DNA of 64,000 bases from Lachnospiraceae bacterium MC2017 (GTDB lineage Bacteria > Bacillota > Clostridia > Lachnospirales > Lachnospiraceae): assembly GCA_000701625.1 (NCBI GenBank), contig JNJK01000013.1, positions 1 through 64,000 on the forward strand. The letters are read 5' to 3'. Positions within the stretch are counted from its first letter, which is position 1. The number at the start of each line of letters is the position of its first letter. Below the pieces are notes generated by a model, which worked only from the letters and a program-made list of their open reading frames with translations, was not told where the DNA came from and did no database searches. The position numbers and the translations under genes were made by a program. Positions 54,837 to 63,356 of the stretch are shown here, piece after piece.

Positions 54837-56363
54837 TCATTCAAATCCCGGAGCAATTCCTTCTATATCAGAAATATCTCCGTCGTTTGCTTCTTCCTGG
54901 GCATTCTGGATGTCATCGTATGCGGAATACATAGGGCTTAATTCAGTGTTGCCTTTGATCTTTCTTTCTACATAGTTCTTTGTGATGGCAAGTACTGTTC
55001 CGCTGCAGGAGATTACACCGATAAGGTTCGGGATAGCCATGAGTCCATTAAATGTATCTGAAAGATCCCATGCGAGCTGGAGGTTCATTGTTGCTCCTAC
55101 GAGGATGAATGCTACAAATACTACTCTATAGATAATGGTAGATGTTTCACCGAAGAGATACTCGAATGCACGCAGTCCGTACTGGCTCCAGCCAAGAACT
55201 GTTGAATAAGCAAAAAGCAGGATTGCAAATGCGATGAAACCTGCACCGAATTTTCCGAATACTGTAGAGAATGCTTCAGATACAAGAGCTGTGGATGCTG
55301 CGTCCGAGATCATTGTTCCGTCTTCGAGATTTACTACTCCTGAGCAGAGGATAGCAAATGCTGTAAGTGAACAGACAACAATAGTGTCAGCAAATACTTC
55401 AAAGATTCCCCACATACCCTGAGCTACAGGCTCTTTTACGTTTGATGCTGAATGAACCATTACAGATGATCCAAGACCTGCTTCGTTTGAGAATACGCCG
55501 CGCTTCATACCCCATGTAACTGCAAGCATTACGCCATAACCTACGATACCGCCGCCAACTGCCTTAAGTGCAAATGCTCCACGGATAACTGCCGCAAAAG
55601 CTGCCGGAAAACGTCCCACATTTACTGCGATGATTATTACTGCACCGATCACATAAGCGATTGCCATGAAAGGCACCAGTTTTTCTGTTACAGTACCTAT
55701 TCTCTTGATACCGCCGACGATTACGATAGCAGCGAGGATCATAAGGATTATTCCGATAACAAATGTCGGAATGTTAAATACTGCATTCATATTTGCTGCG
55801 ATTGTATTTACCTGTGTCATATTTCCGATACCGAAAGATGCCAGTACACAGAAAGATGCGAACAGTCCTGCCAGTCCCTTACCGATAGCAGCGCAGCCCT
55901 TCTTAGAACCAAGACCTTCTCTAAGGTAATACATGGCACCACCGCACCATTCTCCCTTACTGTTCTTTCTGCGGTAAAAGATTCCGAGTACGTTTTCTGA
56001 ATAGTTTGTCATCATTCCGAAAAATGATACGATCCACATCCAGAATATCGCGCCGGGACCACCGGATACGATAGCCGCTGCCACACCGGCGATATTACCG
56101 GTTCCGATAGTAGCCGCAAGAGCCGTACAAAGACTCTGAAACTGACTTATTGATTTATCCTGTTTTTCTGTATGTGCCGTTACTTTTTTATCCGTAAAGA
56201 TCGCGCCGATCGTATGATGTATCCAATGTTTGAAGTGGGACACCTGAAAAAAACCACTTCTAATGGTCATCATTATTCCGGTACCGATAAGCAGGATCAG
56301 CATAGGGACTCCCCACACAAACCCGTTCACAGATGCGTTCATACTTGAGATCTTTTCAATCAT
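54837..56363 (-). CDS. Sodium/alanine symporter (AGCS family)
   Basis: A 508-residue protein with about eleven membrane helices. The family signature ATIGTGNIAGVAAAIVSGGPGAIFWMW is near residue 90, and KRGVFSNEAGLGSSVMVHSAS lies further on. It imports alanine or glycine with Na+. ATG 56363 has a GAGGAGG site. A terminator-like hairpin in its leader hints at attenuation. Confidence 0.94.
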   Translation of the reverse strand: MIEKISSMNASVNGFVWGVPMLILLIGTGIMMTIRSGFFQVSHFKHWIHHTIGAIFTDKKVTAHTEKQDKSISQFQSLCTALAATIGTGNIAGVAAAIVSGGPGAIFWMWIVSFFGMMTNYSENVLGIFYRRKNSKGEWCGGAMYYLREGLGSKKGCAAIGKGLAGLFASFCVLASFGIGNMTQVNTIAANMNAVFNIPTFVIGIILMILAAIVIVGGIKRIGTVTEKLVPFMAIAYVIGAVIIIAVNVGRFPAAFAAVIRGAFALKAVGGGIVGYGVMLAVTWGMKRGVFSNEAGLGSSVMVHSASNVKEPVAQGMWGIFEVFADTIVVCSLTAFAILCSGVVNLEDGTMISDAASTALVSEAFSTVFGKFGAGFIAFAILLFAYSTVLGWSQYGLRAFEYLFGETSTIIYRVVFVAFILVGATMNLQLAWDLSDTFNGLMAIPNLIGVISCSGTVLAITKNYVERKIKGNTELSPMYSAYDDIQNAQEEANDGDISDIEGIAPGFE

Positions 56364-56427
56364 AACTAATACCTCCTCTAAACCAGTCAACAGTTCCGAT
56401 CGCCCAAAAGCGCTATTTATGTAAAAA

Positions 56428-56464
56428 AACGCAGGTGTTCCTGTTTTTGGAACATACCTGCGTT
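56428..56464 (-). terminator. Hairpin with T run in the leader of the symporter gene
   Basis: AACGCAGGTGTTCC pairs with GGAACATACCTGCGTT (two bases bulged), followed by seven T on the minus strand. It stands 65 nt before the symporter start. The only other gene in this gap is on the other strand, so a role in attenuation is plausible. I could not find a glycine riboswitch. Confidence 0.6.
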
Positions 56465-56729
56465 GATATCCTTCCCTGTATTCACTTTAGGACGCTAAAT
56501 CATTAAATTTTTATAAATAATAACATTCTTTTGAGTGGAAATCAATCATTTTTTATCAGACTCTTTTCTTTTCAGAAATATTTTTGTCAAACTTGTATCT
56601 TATCATTCACTAAAGTGTGAAAAAGTTATGTTTACCTACTATAACAAAAATATGTCATTAGCTCATCGGGAATAGCGTTATCGGCGTTATTGTATACTTG
56701 TCAGATTATTTTATGGTTTACGTTGTATT

Positions 56730-56785
56730 GTTTACGTAATTATATTATGTAACTCATGTTTGTTTACGTAATATTTTTATGTAAC
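56730..56785. repeat. Two tandem 24-bp palindromic boxes between the symporter gene and mscL
   Basis: GTTTACGTAAT..ATGTAAC occurs at 56730-56753 and again at 56762-56785, a 32-bp period (three helical turns). A further TTTACGTT precedes them. They could be operator sites for either flanking gene. The rest of the gap 56364-57001 is AT-rich, without other clear signals. Confidence 0.55.
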
Positions 56786-56899
56786 CGCTGTTTTCTTTTA
56801 AATGCACTTAGATTTCCCGCGTTATTTTTGTACAAATCTTAGGACATAACTTGTTATTTTATTCCGTTCATTTTTTTGTTCCAAATCATCAAAAGCAAA

Positions 56900-56928
56900 T
56901 TGTCGTAGCACTTCCAAAATGATAGAAT
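56900..56928 (+). promoter_or_regulatory. Candidate sigma-A promoter of mscL
   Basis: TTGTCG (56900-56905) and TAGAAT (56923-56928), exactly 17 nt apart, about 70 nt before the mscL start. Confidence 0.5.
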
Positions 56929-57001
56929 GTACATAAATACGTACGAGTTTTGGGATCGTGCCAAATAATACGCATATTCTAAAGTAAAGGAGGAGAAAAA
57001 A

Positions 57002-57490
57002 TTGTCCGATAAGACAAAAGGTTTTGTAGGAGAGTTCCAGGAATTTATCATGCGTGGTAATGTTATGGACATGGCAGTCGGTGTTATCATCGGCGGTGCG
57101 TTCCAGAGCATCATAAATTCTCTTGTTAATGACATCATCATGCCAGTGATCAGTGTCCTGACAGGTGGTATCAATTTCGAGAACTGGTTCATCTCACTCG
57201 ACGGTTCACACTATGCAACTCTTGCCGCTGCTCAGGAGGCCGGTGCAGCTACATTGAACTATGGTGTATTTATTACTGTAGTTATCAATTTCCTGCTCAT
57301 GGCTCTCGTTATCTTCTTCCTTGTAAAGGGAATGAATACTGTCCGCGACAAATTCTCAGCTAAGAAAGACGCCGAGGAAGAGGCTGCTCCGACAGTCAAG
57401 ACTTGCCCTTTCTGCAAGTCAGAAATTCACATCGAAGCTACCAGATGCCCTCACTGCACAGCAGAAATCCCTGCTATACCTGAAGTGTGA
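57002..57490 (+). CDS. mscL: Large-conductance mechanosensitive channel with C-terminal zinc ribbon
   Basis: A 162-residue protein. The MscL core (1-120) has EFQEFIMRGNVMDMAVGVIIGGAFQSIINSLVNDIIMPVI and a second helix VINFLLMALVIFFLVKG. The C-terminus carries KTCPFCKSEIHIEATRCPHC, a zinc ribbon not present in the E. coli protein. Translation starts at a TTG (57002) with a strong AGGAGG site 7 nt upstream. It opens under membrane tension to release solutes in osmotic downshock. Confidence 0.94.
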   Translation: MSDKTKGFVGEFQEFIMRGNVMDMAVGVIIGGAFQSIINSLVNDIIMPVISVLTGGINFENWFISLDGSHYATLAAAQEAGAATLNYGVFITVVINFLLMALVIFFLVKGMNTVRDKFSAKKDAEEEAAPTVKTCPFCKSEIHIEATRCPHCTAEIPAIPEV

Positions 57491-57557
57491 GCAAATCTGA
57501 GTGAATTCCTATTTCTCACGAAGAAAGCATACTAATCAAAAACTTAACTAAATATAG

Positions 57558-57604
57558 TATCATTTTGATACCTTTTTTATGATTGTAAGGCATCAAAATG
57601 ATAC
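57558..57604. promoter_or_regulatory. Paired GTATCA-N3-TGATAC boxes forming a large hairpin
   Basis: GTATCATTTTGATAC (57558-57572) and GCATCAAAATGATAC (57590-57604) are near-palindromes that also pair with each other. They lie between the convergent mscL and toxin genes and may end both transcripts. A related ATTTTGATACC stands upstream of the antitoxin gene at about 59066, so they could be binding sites for the antitoxin. Confidence 0.45.
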
Positions 57605-57609
57605 TATTC

Positions 57610-58419
57610 TTAAAACATATAACTATACTTACGCATTTGCTCAAATACTATTGTTCTAACCCGTTCTATTACCCGATCAGAGTAATGTCCCTCTGCTTTT
57701 TTCAGGATAGACTCCACATCCCGATGTGTAAAACTGAATTTAATCTGTCTTCCGTATATTTTTTCTGCAATATCCAGCTGGTCATCAAAAGATTCCGAGA
57801 AGGTTTTCGGTTCTGCATACTCTATCATTTCATATACATCACCAGTTAAAGGATAATCCATGCGTGTATCGGACAGAAGTCCAGCTCCATGATCAAAAAA
57901 CGGTGCTGTTTTATATTTACCATCTTTTCCCAAGACCAAGGCAATATTGTGCATGTGTCTATCTTCATTCAAAAACAGCGCATCGATAGTCATGCATTTT
58001 GCCATATACTTTCCAAGATCACGTATACCTGTCACAATTTCGATCCGTTCAACAATATATTTCAACCGCTCCTCGTGCTCTTCTATGCGAAACACGATAT
58101 CCGTCAAATTTTCCGTATATTGAGACATAAATAATCTGTTAAACGTGATCAACTGCTCACCATCTCTCAGAAAATTTTTGCTTTTACAGCCTGACAACAC
58201 ATTATTTCTGTATTTAATGTCTTCTATTTCATATAATACATATTCATCAGATTTGAGCGTCGATTTTGCAAGGAGCGAGGAAATTACATACTCAGACAGT
58301 CCCTCATACCCTGTGCTATCTGCTTTATACCAGTAATCCCCGGATTTCCATTTGAGCTGATTCCCCTTGGACGATACTCTATCAAAACTGACGGTATCCG
58401 ATTCAAACAGTTCAATCAT
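57610..58419 (-). CDS. HipA-like Ser/Thr kinase toxin, short (HipT type)
   Basis: About 269 residues, much shorter than HipA (about 440) because the N-terminal subdomain is missing. A nucleotide-binding Lys may be K32 (DYWYKAD). The kinase core has ALFLNEDRHMHNIAL with catalytic D153 and N158, and PFFDHGAG with metal-binding D176. Such kinases phosphorylate a translation factor such as a tRNA synthetase and halt growth. ATG 58419 has an AGGGAG site and lies inside the 3' end of the antitoxin gene, an 8-nt overlap. The missing subdomain seems to be carried by the partner. Confidence 0.82.
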   Translation of the reverse strand: MIELFESDTVSFDRVSSKGNQLKWKSGDYWYKADSTGYEGLSEYVISSLLAKSTLKSDEYVLYEIEDIKYRNNVLSGCKSKNFLRDGEQLITFNRLFMSQYTENLTDIVFRIEEHEERLKYIVERIEIVTGIRDLGKYMAKCMTIDALFLNEDRHMHNIALVLGKDGKYKTAPFFDHGAGLLSDTRMDYPLTGDVYEMIEYAEPKTFSESFDDQLDIAEKIYGRQIKFSFTHRDVESILKKAEGHYSDRVIERVRTIVFEQMRKYSYMF

Positions 58420-58966
58420 TTTCTCCCTGCCTCTCAATCTTTATCCAAAAATCGTCCTCAGCCATGCGTCCCTGCGTTTTTTCTATTATCATAAACGGAT
58501 CATAGAATGGAAGCCCAAGCTCACGAAGTGTCAACTTCTGCATATCTCTTTCTTCCGGAAAACATCTGGACTTCAGAAAGTCGTTATAATCTCTAAAACT
58601 TGGTCTCTCTTTTACTCCAAAAGCTCTAAATACAGGATTCTCTGTGTAATTATGTATCTCTATTTTCTGTTGCGGCATAAAGACGTCAATTATCGTGCAT
58701 ATACTGTCTTTGTGCATATAATAAAGTCTAAGCGGAGCTTTTCTTTTGGGAATTATAAATTCATCTACAATTTCCGGATGTCTTTTTAATATTTCCACGA
58801 GTACCGTTATAGGACCTGTTATCTCATCAGACTTTTCCCAGCGTTCCACCGTAGCCTTAGAAGAATGAATAAACCTTACAAACTCCGCCTTCGTCATCCC
58901 AAGCTTCTTGCGCAGATCCTTTATACCGTTCTTATCTGTTTTCTCTGGAGTAATATATCTATTCAT
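58412..58966 (-). CDS. Helix-turn-helix antitoxin fused to a HipS/HipA N-subdomain-like region
   Basis: A 184-residue protein. The N-terminal XRE-type helix-turn-helix (14-60: GIKDLRKKLGMTKAEFVRFIHSSKATVERWEK) should bind DNA. The C-terminal part (about 85-184) has FLKSRCFPEERD.QKLTLRELGLPFYDPF and IIEKTQGRMAEDDFWIKI. This pattern matches the small N-subdomain of HipA, which in HipBST systems is the separate protein HipS. So HipB and HipS functions appear fused in one gene. It lies upstream of the kinase and likely represses the operon. Confidence 0.75.
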   Translation of the reverse strand: MNRYITPEKTDKNGIKDLRKKLGMTKAEFVRFIHSSKATVERWEKSDEITGPITVLVEILKRHPEIVDEFIIPKRKAPLRLYYMHKDSICTIIDVFMPQQKIEIHNYTENPVFRAFGVKERPSFRDYNDFLKSRCFPEERDMQKLTLRELGLPFYDPFMIIEKTQGRMAEDDFWIKIERQGEND

Positions 58967-59082
58967 AGATTTCCCTCAAGATATTTCGATACTTTTCATC
59001 ATTGCCGCTCTACTTTACAAGTATAATAGTATTATATCAATACTTTTTTAATTATAAAACTGCATTATTTTGATACCTTTTA

Positions 59083-59244
59083 AAGTCACCGTTACTGTTC
59101 ACTCGCTTCCAGCTCGCTCACGTATCGGATTTTGCCAATTAAATCGCCTCCGGCGATGGGCAAAATCCAATGGCTTTTCATCTTTCTTGGTCGTAAACTC
59201 CGCAGCGTAGTGCTCCGTTTACGTGTGAACTGTTACAAGTCACC
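59083..59244. mobile_element. MITE-like element, copy 2 (146 bp) with 8-bp target duplications
   Basis: The element (59091-59236) starts GTTACTGTTCA and ends TGAACTGTTAC, and is flanked on both sides by AAGTCACC (59083-59090, 59237-59244). It is exactly as long as copy 1 at 16427. The stem CGTAAAC/GTTTACG replaces CGCAACC/GGTTGCG of copy 1, with both arms changed. The rest of the gap 58967-59354 is AT-rich, with promoter-like sequence for the antitoxin. Confidence 0.88.
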
Positions 59245-59354
59245 TGTCTATTTTTTGCACAAGGTATATTTAACTGATTTTTAATTATTTCTATTTACAA
59301 AAAATTGTAAAATAGACATCAGGAGTTATTTCTGTCTATTAGAGGAGGATACAA

Positions 59355-60281
59355 ATGCAGAAAATAAATATCGCACAGGGACCCGAAAATGTAACCCGTC
59401 TTATTCTCGGCTGTATGCGCATGCCCTCACTTTCAGTGGAAGATGCATCTAAAATGATCCAAACAGCTTATGATCTCGGCATTAATTTCTATGATCATGC
59501 TACCTGCTACGGTGACGGTGAAGCAGAAAAGAGATTTGGCGATGCAATTTCCCTCACATCTGTAAAACGAGAGGACATTTTTATCCAGTCAAAGTGTGGT
59601 ATTCGTACTGATAAGAAGATTTTTGACTGGCGAAGAGAAAATATCCTGAATAGTGTCAATGAGATACTTGCAAGACTCAAGACTGAATATCTGGATGTAC
59701 TTTTACTTCACAGACCTGACCTCCTATTTGATCCCGAACAGGTTGCAGAAGCATTTGATGAACTTGAAAAATCCGGAAAGGTCCGTTCATTTGGTGTAAG
59801 CAACACAATGCCGATGCAGATCGAGCTCTTAAAGAAGTATGTAAAACAGCCGCTTAAGATCAATCAGCTGCAGCTTTCTCTGGAGCAGTCACAGCTCATC
59901 GATCAGGATCTGTACATGAATAACAAAACAACCGATATGTCCATCATGCGGGACGGCGGAGCTCTTGATTATTGCCGCCTGAACGATATTACTATTCAGG
60001 CATGGTCACCCCTGCAGCATGGAATGTTTAAGGGTATGTTCATTGATAATCCTGAGTTCCCCGAGTTAAACAAGGTTCTTCAGGAACTGGCCGATAAATA
60101 CGGTGCAACCAAGGCTGCCATTTCTATCGCATGGATTCTTCGTCATCCGGCAAAGATGCAGGTTATCGCAGGAACTATGAATCCTGTACACCTCACCGAA
60201 ATGGCCGAAGCAGATAAGATCGAGCTTACTCATGAAGAGTGGTATCAGCTGTACCTTTCTTCCGGAAAATTCCTGCCGTGA
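59355..60281 (+). CDS. Aldo/keto reductase (YdhF-like)
   Basis: A 308-residue TIM-barrel NADPH oxidoreductase. TRLILGCMRMP at the start; catalytic Asp and Tyr-region INFYDHATCYGDGEAEKRFG; Lys region IFIQSKCGIR; then YLDVLLLHRPD and VRSFGVSN. In the first motif His replaces the usual Thr (FDHA...YG), as in the YdhF group. The start has a GAGGAGG site. Substrate unknown. Confidence 0.9.
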   Translation: MQKINIAQGPENVTRLILGCMRMPSLSVEDASKMIQTAYDLGINFYDHATCYGDGEAEKRFGDAISLTSVKREDIFIQSKCGIRTDKKIFDWRRENILNSVNEILARLKTEYLDVLLLHRPDLLFDPEQVAEAFDELEKSGKVRSFGVSNTMPMQIELLKKYVKQPLKINQLQLSLEQSQLIDQDLYMNNKTTDMSIMRDGGALDYCRLNDITIQAWSPLQHGMFKGMFIDNPEFPELNKVLQELADKYGATKAAISIAWILRHPAKMQVIAGTMNPVHLTEMAEADKIELTHEEWYQLYLSSGKFLP

Positions 60282-60301
60282 TTTTATAATACCTTTTTGA
60301 A

Positions 60302-60334
60302 AAAGGCGCTGATGCTTTTAACATCAACGCCTTT
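60302..60334. terminator. Bidirectional terminator between the convergent aldo/keto reductase genes
   Basis: AAAGGCGCTGATG / CATCAACGCCTTT with one bulge, 20 nt past both stops. Confidence 0.75.
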
Positions 60335-60353
60335 CCTTATCATATTTTACTTG

Positions 60354-61364
60354 TTATACCCCACATATCTCATCTATCTTCTTAAGTTCTTCCCCTGAGA
60401 AATCGCAGTGTCCGACTATCTTTAGATTTTGCAGGATCTGCTCCGGTCTGGATGCTCCGATGAGGACTGATGCCACTTTTCCGTCACGCAGTATCCACGC
60501 GAGAGCCATCTCCGCAAGAGACTGTCCACGCTCTGATGCCAGCTCGTTTAAAGCACGTATCTTTTCCAACTTTTCAGGTGTCAGGTCGCTCTCATGGAGA
60601 TACCTGCCATCCCTTGCCATACGACTGTCTGCCGGGATCCCATTCAAGTATTTATCAGTGAGAAGTCCCTGCGCCATAGGACTGAAAGCAATGATACCGA
60701 GTCCGTTTTCCGCACAGAAATCCTTTACTCCATCACTTTCTATAGTTCTGTCCAGAAGTGAATACCGTCTCTGATTCACGATAAGCGGAAGATGTATCTC
60801 CTTTGCGATCTCCATTGCTCTCTTCGTAAATTCTTTATTGTAGTTTGAAATGCCTGCATAAAGCGCTTTTCCGCTCCGAATGATCTGTTGAAGAGCTTCC
60901 ATGGTTTCTTCCAGCGGTGTCTCAGGATCCATCCTGTGATGATAGAAAATATCAACATACTCAAGTCCCAGACGTTTCAAACTCTGATCACAGCTTGCTA
61001 TGAGATACTTTCTGGACCCCCAGTTACCGTAAGGTCCGTCCCACATATCATAACCAGCTTTTGACGTTATGACCAACTCATCACGGTACGGTCTAAAATC
61101 TTCTCTAAGAATCCGCCCTGTGTTAGTCTCCGCACTTCCATACGCAGGACCATAGTTATTAGCCAAATCAAACTGGGTGATCCCGTTATCAAACGCAGTC
61201 CTGCAAATGGCTTTCATATTATCATAACTTCCGTTATTGCCAAAATTATGCCAGAAACCAAGTGAGATTGCAGGGAATTTTAACCCGCTTTTTCCCACAC
61301 GGTTATACTCCATTTTTTCGTACCGCTCTGCCCCCGCTTTATACACATTCGCTATATCTGCCAT
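60354..61364 (-). CDS. Aldo/keto reductase (YghZ/Kv-beta-like, L-glyceraldehyde 3-phosphate reductase type)
   Basis: About 336 residues. MEYNRVGKSGLKFPAISLGFWHNFG, the catalytic region ITQFDLANNYGPAYGSAE, VITSKAGYDMWDGPYGNWGSRKYL, and YVDIFYHHRMDPETPLEETM are all typical of YghZ-like enzymes that reduce small aldehydes. ATG 61364 follows AGGAGAAGGAGAGGG, which looks like the ribosome site; the longer frame starts beyond it. A truncated family A repeat lies 24 nt upstream. Confidence 0.92.
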   Translation of the reverse strand: MADIANVYKAGAERYEKMEYNRVGKSGLKFPAISLGFWHNFGNNGSYDNMKAICRTAFDNGITQFDLANNYGPAYGSAETNTGRILREDFRPYRDELVITSKAGYDMWDGPYGNWGSRKYLIASCDQSLKRLGLEYVDIFYHHRMDPETPLEETMEALQQIIRSGKALYAGISNYNKEFTKRAMEIAKEIHLPLIVNQRRYSLLDRTIESDGVKDFCAENGLGIIAFSPMAQGLLTDKYLNGIPADSRMARDGRYLHESDLTPEKLEKIRALNELASERGQSLAEMALAWILRDGKVASVLIGASRPEQILQNLKIVGHCDFSGEELKKIDEICGV

Positions 61365-61388
61365 TGTCCCTCTCCTTCTCCTTCTTTC

Positions 61389-61441
61389 ATATGACACGAA
61401 TTGCTTCGCTTCTTATGAAGCTTTTGACCCTTTCATCATTT
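61389..61441 (-). repeat. Truncated palindromic leader element, family A, copy 4
   Basis: It has the same outer start as copy 1 (ATATGACACGAATTG), the inner stem GCTTC/GAAGC and the ending TTTTGACCCT, but the middle 100 bp are gone. Its edge is 24 nt before the aldo/keto reductase start. Confidence 0.65.
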
Positions 61442-61566
61442 CATTTTACACCACTTAAATTAAAATTACTGAAAATAATATGACATTGACACATTTTAAT
61501 CACGATTTATAATTTTATTATTATGAAACGATAAAGTGCTTTTTATTAATGTCAAAGGACACCGCA

Positions 61567-62511
61567 ATGGACAACAAAAATTCCTATCTTTTTATACGAA
61601 CGGTCGCAGAGATAAAAAACATGTCCAAAGCTGCTGCAGCCCTAAATGTCTCACAACCTGCCATAAGTGCGCAGATAAAAAAGATCGAGACCTATTACAA
61701 TATCGAGATCTTTGATCGCTCCGTCAAACCTCTTGCGCTTACTGAAGCTGGAAAGGCTTATCTTGATTATTGCGAGATGGACGCACGGCTTGAACAAAAT
61801 TTTGTCCGTCATATTTCAGACACGACCAATCTGGAAACAGGTGAACTGACCGTGGGTGGTGCAACTCTTTTCAATTCCACTTATCTTCCAAAGACCGTTA
61901 CTGATTTTTCCAAGAAATATCCCGGTATAAAACTTCATATCACAGACCGGCCGGTTCCTGAGCTTACAAGACTGGTTCTTTCCGGCGACATCGATCTGTT
62001 CTTTACCCCTTCTGTCCCTGACAGCGAAGAACTATCTTTCCTCAAAATAAAGGAAAACCGGCTGCTTCTCGTTGTTCCGTCAGAATGGGATATAAATGCC
62101 GGATTAAAAGAATATCAGCTAACCGAGAATGAGATTTTTTCTCAGGATTTTTCAAAACCGCATGTTGATCTCGCAACCTTCAATGGACTTCCTGTTGTAT
62201 TCCTCGCCGAATCGCAAAACGTTGGCAAGATTTTCCGAAAGCTTATACGGGATGCAGGAAGCACTCCCGGTCAGATCATCACGGCAGATCAGATACTTAC
62301 AAGCTATTCACTTAGCTCCGCTGGTGCCGGTATGTCTCTTGCACCGTCGCCTATAGTAAAGACGCACGGCCTGAAAAACCTGACTTATTACCTCGTCGGT
62401 AACGAAGAATGCCGGCGACAGCTCTATGTCTGCTCTGCAAAGCAGGAATCTCTTTCAGCTGCGGGACGTGCATTTACCGATCTTCTCGCCAAAAATCTTG
62501 AAAATGAATAA
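61567..62511 (+). CDS. LysR-family transcriptional regulator
   Basis: About 314 residues. The winged helix is MDNKNSYLFIRTVAEIKNMSKAAAALNVSQPAISAQIKKIE; the effector domain has LETGELTVGGATLFNSTYLPKTVTDFSKKYPGIKLHI. ATG 61567 has an AAAGGA site 7 nt before it; another ATG lies 18 nt upstream. It stands just before the NitT/TauT-type ABC genes and is co-oriented, so it may regulate them. Confidence 0.9.
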   Translation: MDNKNSYLFIRTVAEIKNMSKAAAALNVSQPAISAQIKKIETYYNIEIFDRSVKPLALTEAGKAYLDYCEMDARLEQNFVRHISDTTNLETGELTVGGATLFNSTYLPKTVTDFSKKYPGIKLHITDRPVPELTRLVLSGDIDLFFTPSVPDSEELSFLKIKENRLLLVVPSEWDINAGLKEYQLTENEIFSQDFSKPHVDLATFNGLPVVFLAESQNVGKIFRKLIRDAGSTPGQIITADQILTSYSLSSAGAGMSLAPSPIVKTHGLKNLTYYLVGNEECRRQLYVCSAKQESLSAAGRAFTDLLAKNLENE

Positions 62512-62579
62512 TTTTTCAGGTTAATGATATGACAAAAAGTCATAAGTTTTGTTAATAAATCTAGGAAAGGGAGTTATTT

Positions 62580-63356
62580 ATGAAAAACAAGATACTCACA
62601 CGACTGATCTTTGTCGCTGTACTGCTCACAATATGGGAATACGTCAGCAAGACAAGCAGTGTACCTCTGATGTTTCCCACACTTGAAAAAATAGGCGAAG
62701 CATTCATCACCGGATTTACCAACAACGATCTACTAAGCTATACTCTATATTCTCTGGGGCTCATCACAAAAGGACTGGGGATCGGCATCATCCTTTCTTT
62801 TATCCTCTCCGGTCTGTCCGTTGTCAGCAAACATTTCTATTACATCTACAATTTCGTAGTATCTGTCATGGACCTTATTCCCGGAATCGCCCTTTTGCCG
62901 CTGGCGATCCTCTGGTTCGGAATAGGGCAGACAACCGTTATTGTTATCGTCGTTCACGGTGTTCTGTGGCCCATGTCCAGAAATATCCTTGATGGTTTCC
63001 GCTCAGTTCCGTCTATCTATGTAGAAAGTGGAAAAAATATCGGCCTTTCAGGACTTGGTCTCGTAACCGGAATCTATCTTCCTGCTTCGTTTAACAGCGT
63101 TCTTTCCGGTATGAGAGTCGGTTGGGCTCGCGCATGGCGCGGACTTATTTCCATCGAAATGGTTTTTGGAACAACCGGAAGCGGTGCAGGTATCGGATGG
63201 TATATCTTTATGAAGAGAACAAATCTTGACACAGCAGGTGTTTTTGCTTCCCTTCTCGTCATCATCCTTATAGGACTCGTTGTTGAATATGGTGTTTTCC
63301 GCACTATTGAAGTAAAAACCGTAAGAAAGTGGGGTATGGTTAAGAATGGAAACTGA
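62580..63356 (+). CDS. ABC transporter permease, NitT/TauT (SsuC/ThiX) type
   Basis: A 258-residue membrane protein with about six helices. VMDLIPGIALLPLAILWFGIGQTTVIVIVVHGVLWPMSRNILDGFRSVP and SGLGLVTGIYLPASFNSVLSGMRVGWARAWRGLI are the conserved parts. Related systems carry sulfonates, nitrate or thiamine precursors. The binding protein is probably encoded past the window. Confidence 0.92.
   Translation: MKNKILTRLIFVAVLLTIWEYVSKTSSVPLMFPTLEKIGEAFITGFTNNDLLSYTLYSLGLITKGLGIGIILSFILSGLSVVSKHFYYIYNFVVSVMDLIPGIALLPLAILWFGIGQTTVIVIVVHGVLWPMSRNILDGFRSVPSIYVESGKNIGLSGLGLVTGIYLPASFNSVLSGMRVGWARAWRGLISIEMVFGTTGSGAGIGWYIFMKRTNLDTAGVFASLLVIILIGLVVEYGVFRTIEVKTVRKWGMVKNGN

Noticed and set aside
56364-56700. 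Glycine riboswitch upstream of the alanine symporter
   Set aside because: No aptamer core that I could recognise; only a hairpin with a T run.
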